Shown here one piece after another: positions 5,863-6,203 of a stretch of 6,203 nt of DNA. The notes below the pieces were generated by a model. It did not search any database. It saw nothing but the letters and a program-made list of their open reading frames with translations, and was not told the origin of the DNA. This DNA comes from Lachnospiraceae bacterium (GTDB taxonomy: Bacteria > Bacillota > Clostridia > Lachnospirales > Lachnospiraceae), in NCBI GenBank assembly GCA_902363675.1, contig CABJAV010000065.1, positions 1 to 6,203 on the forward strand. The letters run 5' to 3'. The first letter of the stretch is position 1. Every line of letters starts with the position of its first letter. A program made the position numbers and the translations under genes.

Positions 5863-5878
5863 CTTTTTCAAACTTCAT
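5858..5878 (-). pseudogene. 5' end of the IS4-split immunity gene
   Basis: ATG at 5876-5878 begins 'MKFEKVF' and then runs into the IS4 end, where the frame closes at TAA 5834-5836 after 14 codons. AGGA (5889-5892) lies 10 nt upstream and overlaps the TAG stop (5891-5893) of the preceding toxin-like frame, the same tight toxin-immunity spacing as in the two other cassettes. The rest of the gene resumes at 4262. Confidence 0.75.
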
Positions 5879-5890
5879 TTTATCATTTTC

Positions 5891-6109
5891 CTAATTAATC
5901 ATCCTTGCATGATATACTACACCAGTCTCAGTATTAATGCCAAATTCCCAATTACCATATGTGCCAAAATATCTTCCAGGTGCCTTTGTACCTATTGTTT
6001 CCATCGCTTTATTAAGTGATGTAGAATAACTTTCTAACATCGCTTGACTTCAAGTATCAATACTCCAACTTTCTTCTCCAAATCTAGTATATTGGATAAT
6101 AAATAACTG
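5891..6109 (-). pseudogene. Toxin-like C-terminal fragment with an internal TGA
   Basis: The frame from 6109 to TAG at 5891-5893 reads 'QLFIIQYTRFGEESWSIDT', then TGA (6050-6052), then 'SQAMLESYSTSLNKAMETIG' and ends 'NWEFGINTETGVVYHARMIN'. The part after TGA is good protein-like sequence rich in Gly, Tyr and Trp and ends immediately before an immunity-type start, so it is probably the last ~52 residues of a toxin tip. Upstream the frame closes at TAG 6110-6112. There is no start codon with a ribosome binding site. The fragment appears decayed, and I recognise no toxin family. Confidence 0.5.
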
Positions 6110-6114
6110 CTATA

Positions 6115-6203
6115 TTAAATTGAAGATGCTTCAGCTTCGCTGATTTCATCCATTTTATATTTCCAATGGTAAACTACTGGCTCGCGGTTAACTTCTTCAA
6201 AAT
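6115..6203 (-). CDS. C-terminal end of an unidentified protein (runs off right edge)
   Basis: The frame open from the window edge encodes 28 residues ('FEEVNREPVVYHWKYKMDEI', then 'SEAEASSI') and stops at TAA 6115-6117. It is not in frame with the fragment at 5891-6109 and is separated from it by only 2-5 bases. It could be the upstream part of the same toxin after a frameshift, or the tail of an independent upstream gene. Too little is visible to name it. Confidence 0.4.
   Translation of the reverse strand, partial: FEEVNREPVVYHWKYKMDEISEAEASSI

Overview
The window reads as an accessory region of a low-GC Gram-positive chromosome, most likely a Clostridia/Lachnospiraceae-type gut Firmicute. 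The evidence is AT-rich genes, strong AGGAGG ribosome binding sites, an Rhs/YD-repeat protein of Gram-positive style, a glycine/alanine-rich pre-toxin linker of the kind found in LXG proteins, and IS110- and IS4-family insertion sequences. No species-level marker is present, so this is inference.

Layout: apart from the IS110 end at the left edge, all genes lie on the minus strand, so the biological order runs from right to left. (1) 6203-5891: fragments of the C-terminal end of a first toxin-like protein, broken by in-frame stops. (2) 5878-3762: its probable immunity gene, cut in codon 7-8 by a complete 1591-bp IS4-family element (4265-5855) with long inverted repeats and a perfect 7-bp target duplication TTAAATA. 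Removing the element and one duplication copy restores a 172-codon frame. (3) 3647-2922: a second toxin tip with a pre-toxin linker but no proper translation start, followed 10 bp later by a small acidic gene (2911-2573), the probable second immunity gene. (4) 2559-2244: mobile-element debris, holding a 68-codon remnant frame, a hairpin and a perfect-consensus promoter facing the other way. (5) 2234-663: the C-terminal part of an Rhs protein (YD repeats, Rhs core, DPSGH boundary, 151-residue toxin tip), interrupted by an in-frame TAG. (6) 649-359: a third small acidic gene, the probable immunity partner of the Rhs tip. (7) 1-336, plus strand: the 3' end of an IS110-family transposase that converges on the third immunity gene.

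Together this looks like a tandem array of displaced ('orphan') polymorphic-toxin tips, each followed by an immunity gene with its own ribosome binding site at or just after the toxin stop codon. None of the toxin tips has the long N-terminal delivery part within the window. All three appear unable to be made as full-length toxins here, while at least two immunity genes look intact. This fits a store of recombinable toxin tips and retained immunity genes that is being eroded by insertion sequences. Toxin activities and immunity pairings are inferred from position and composition; I did not recognise specific toxin or immunity families.
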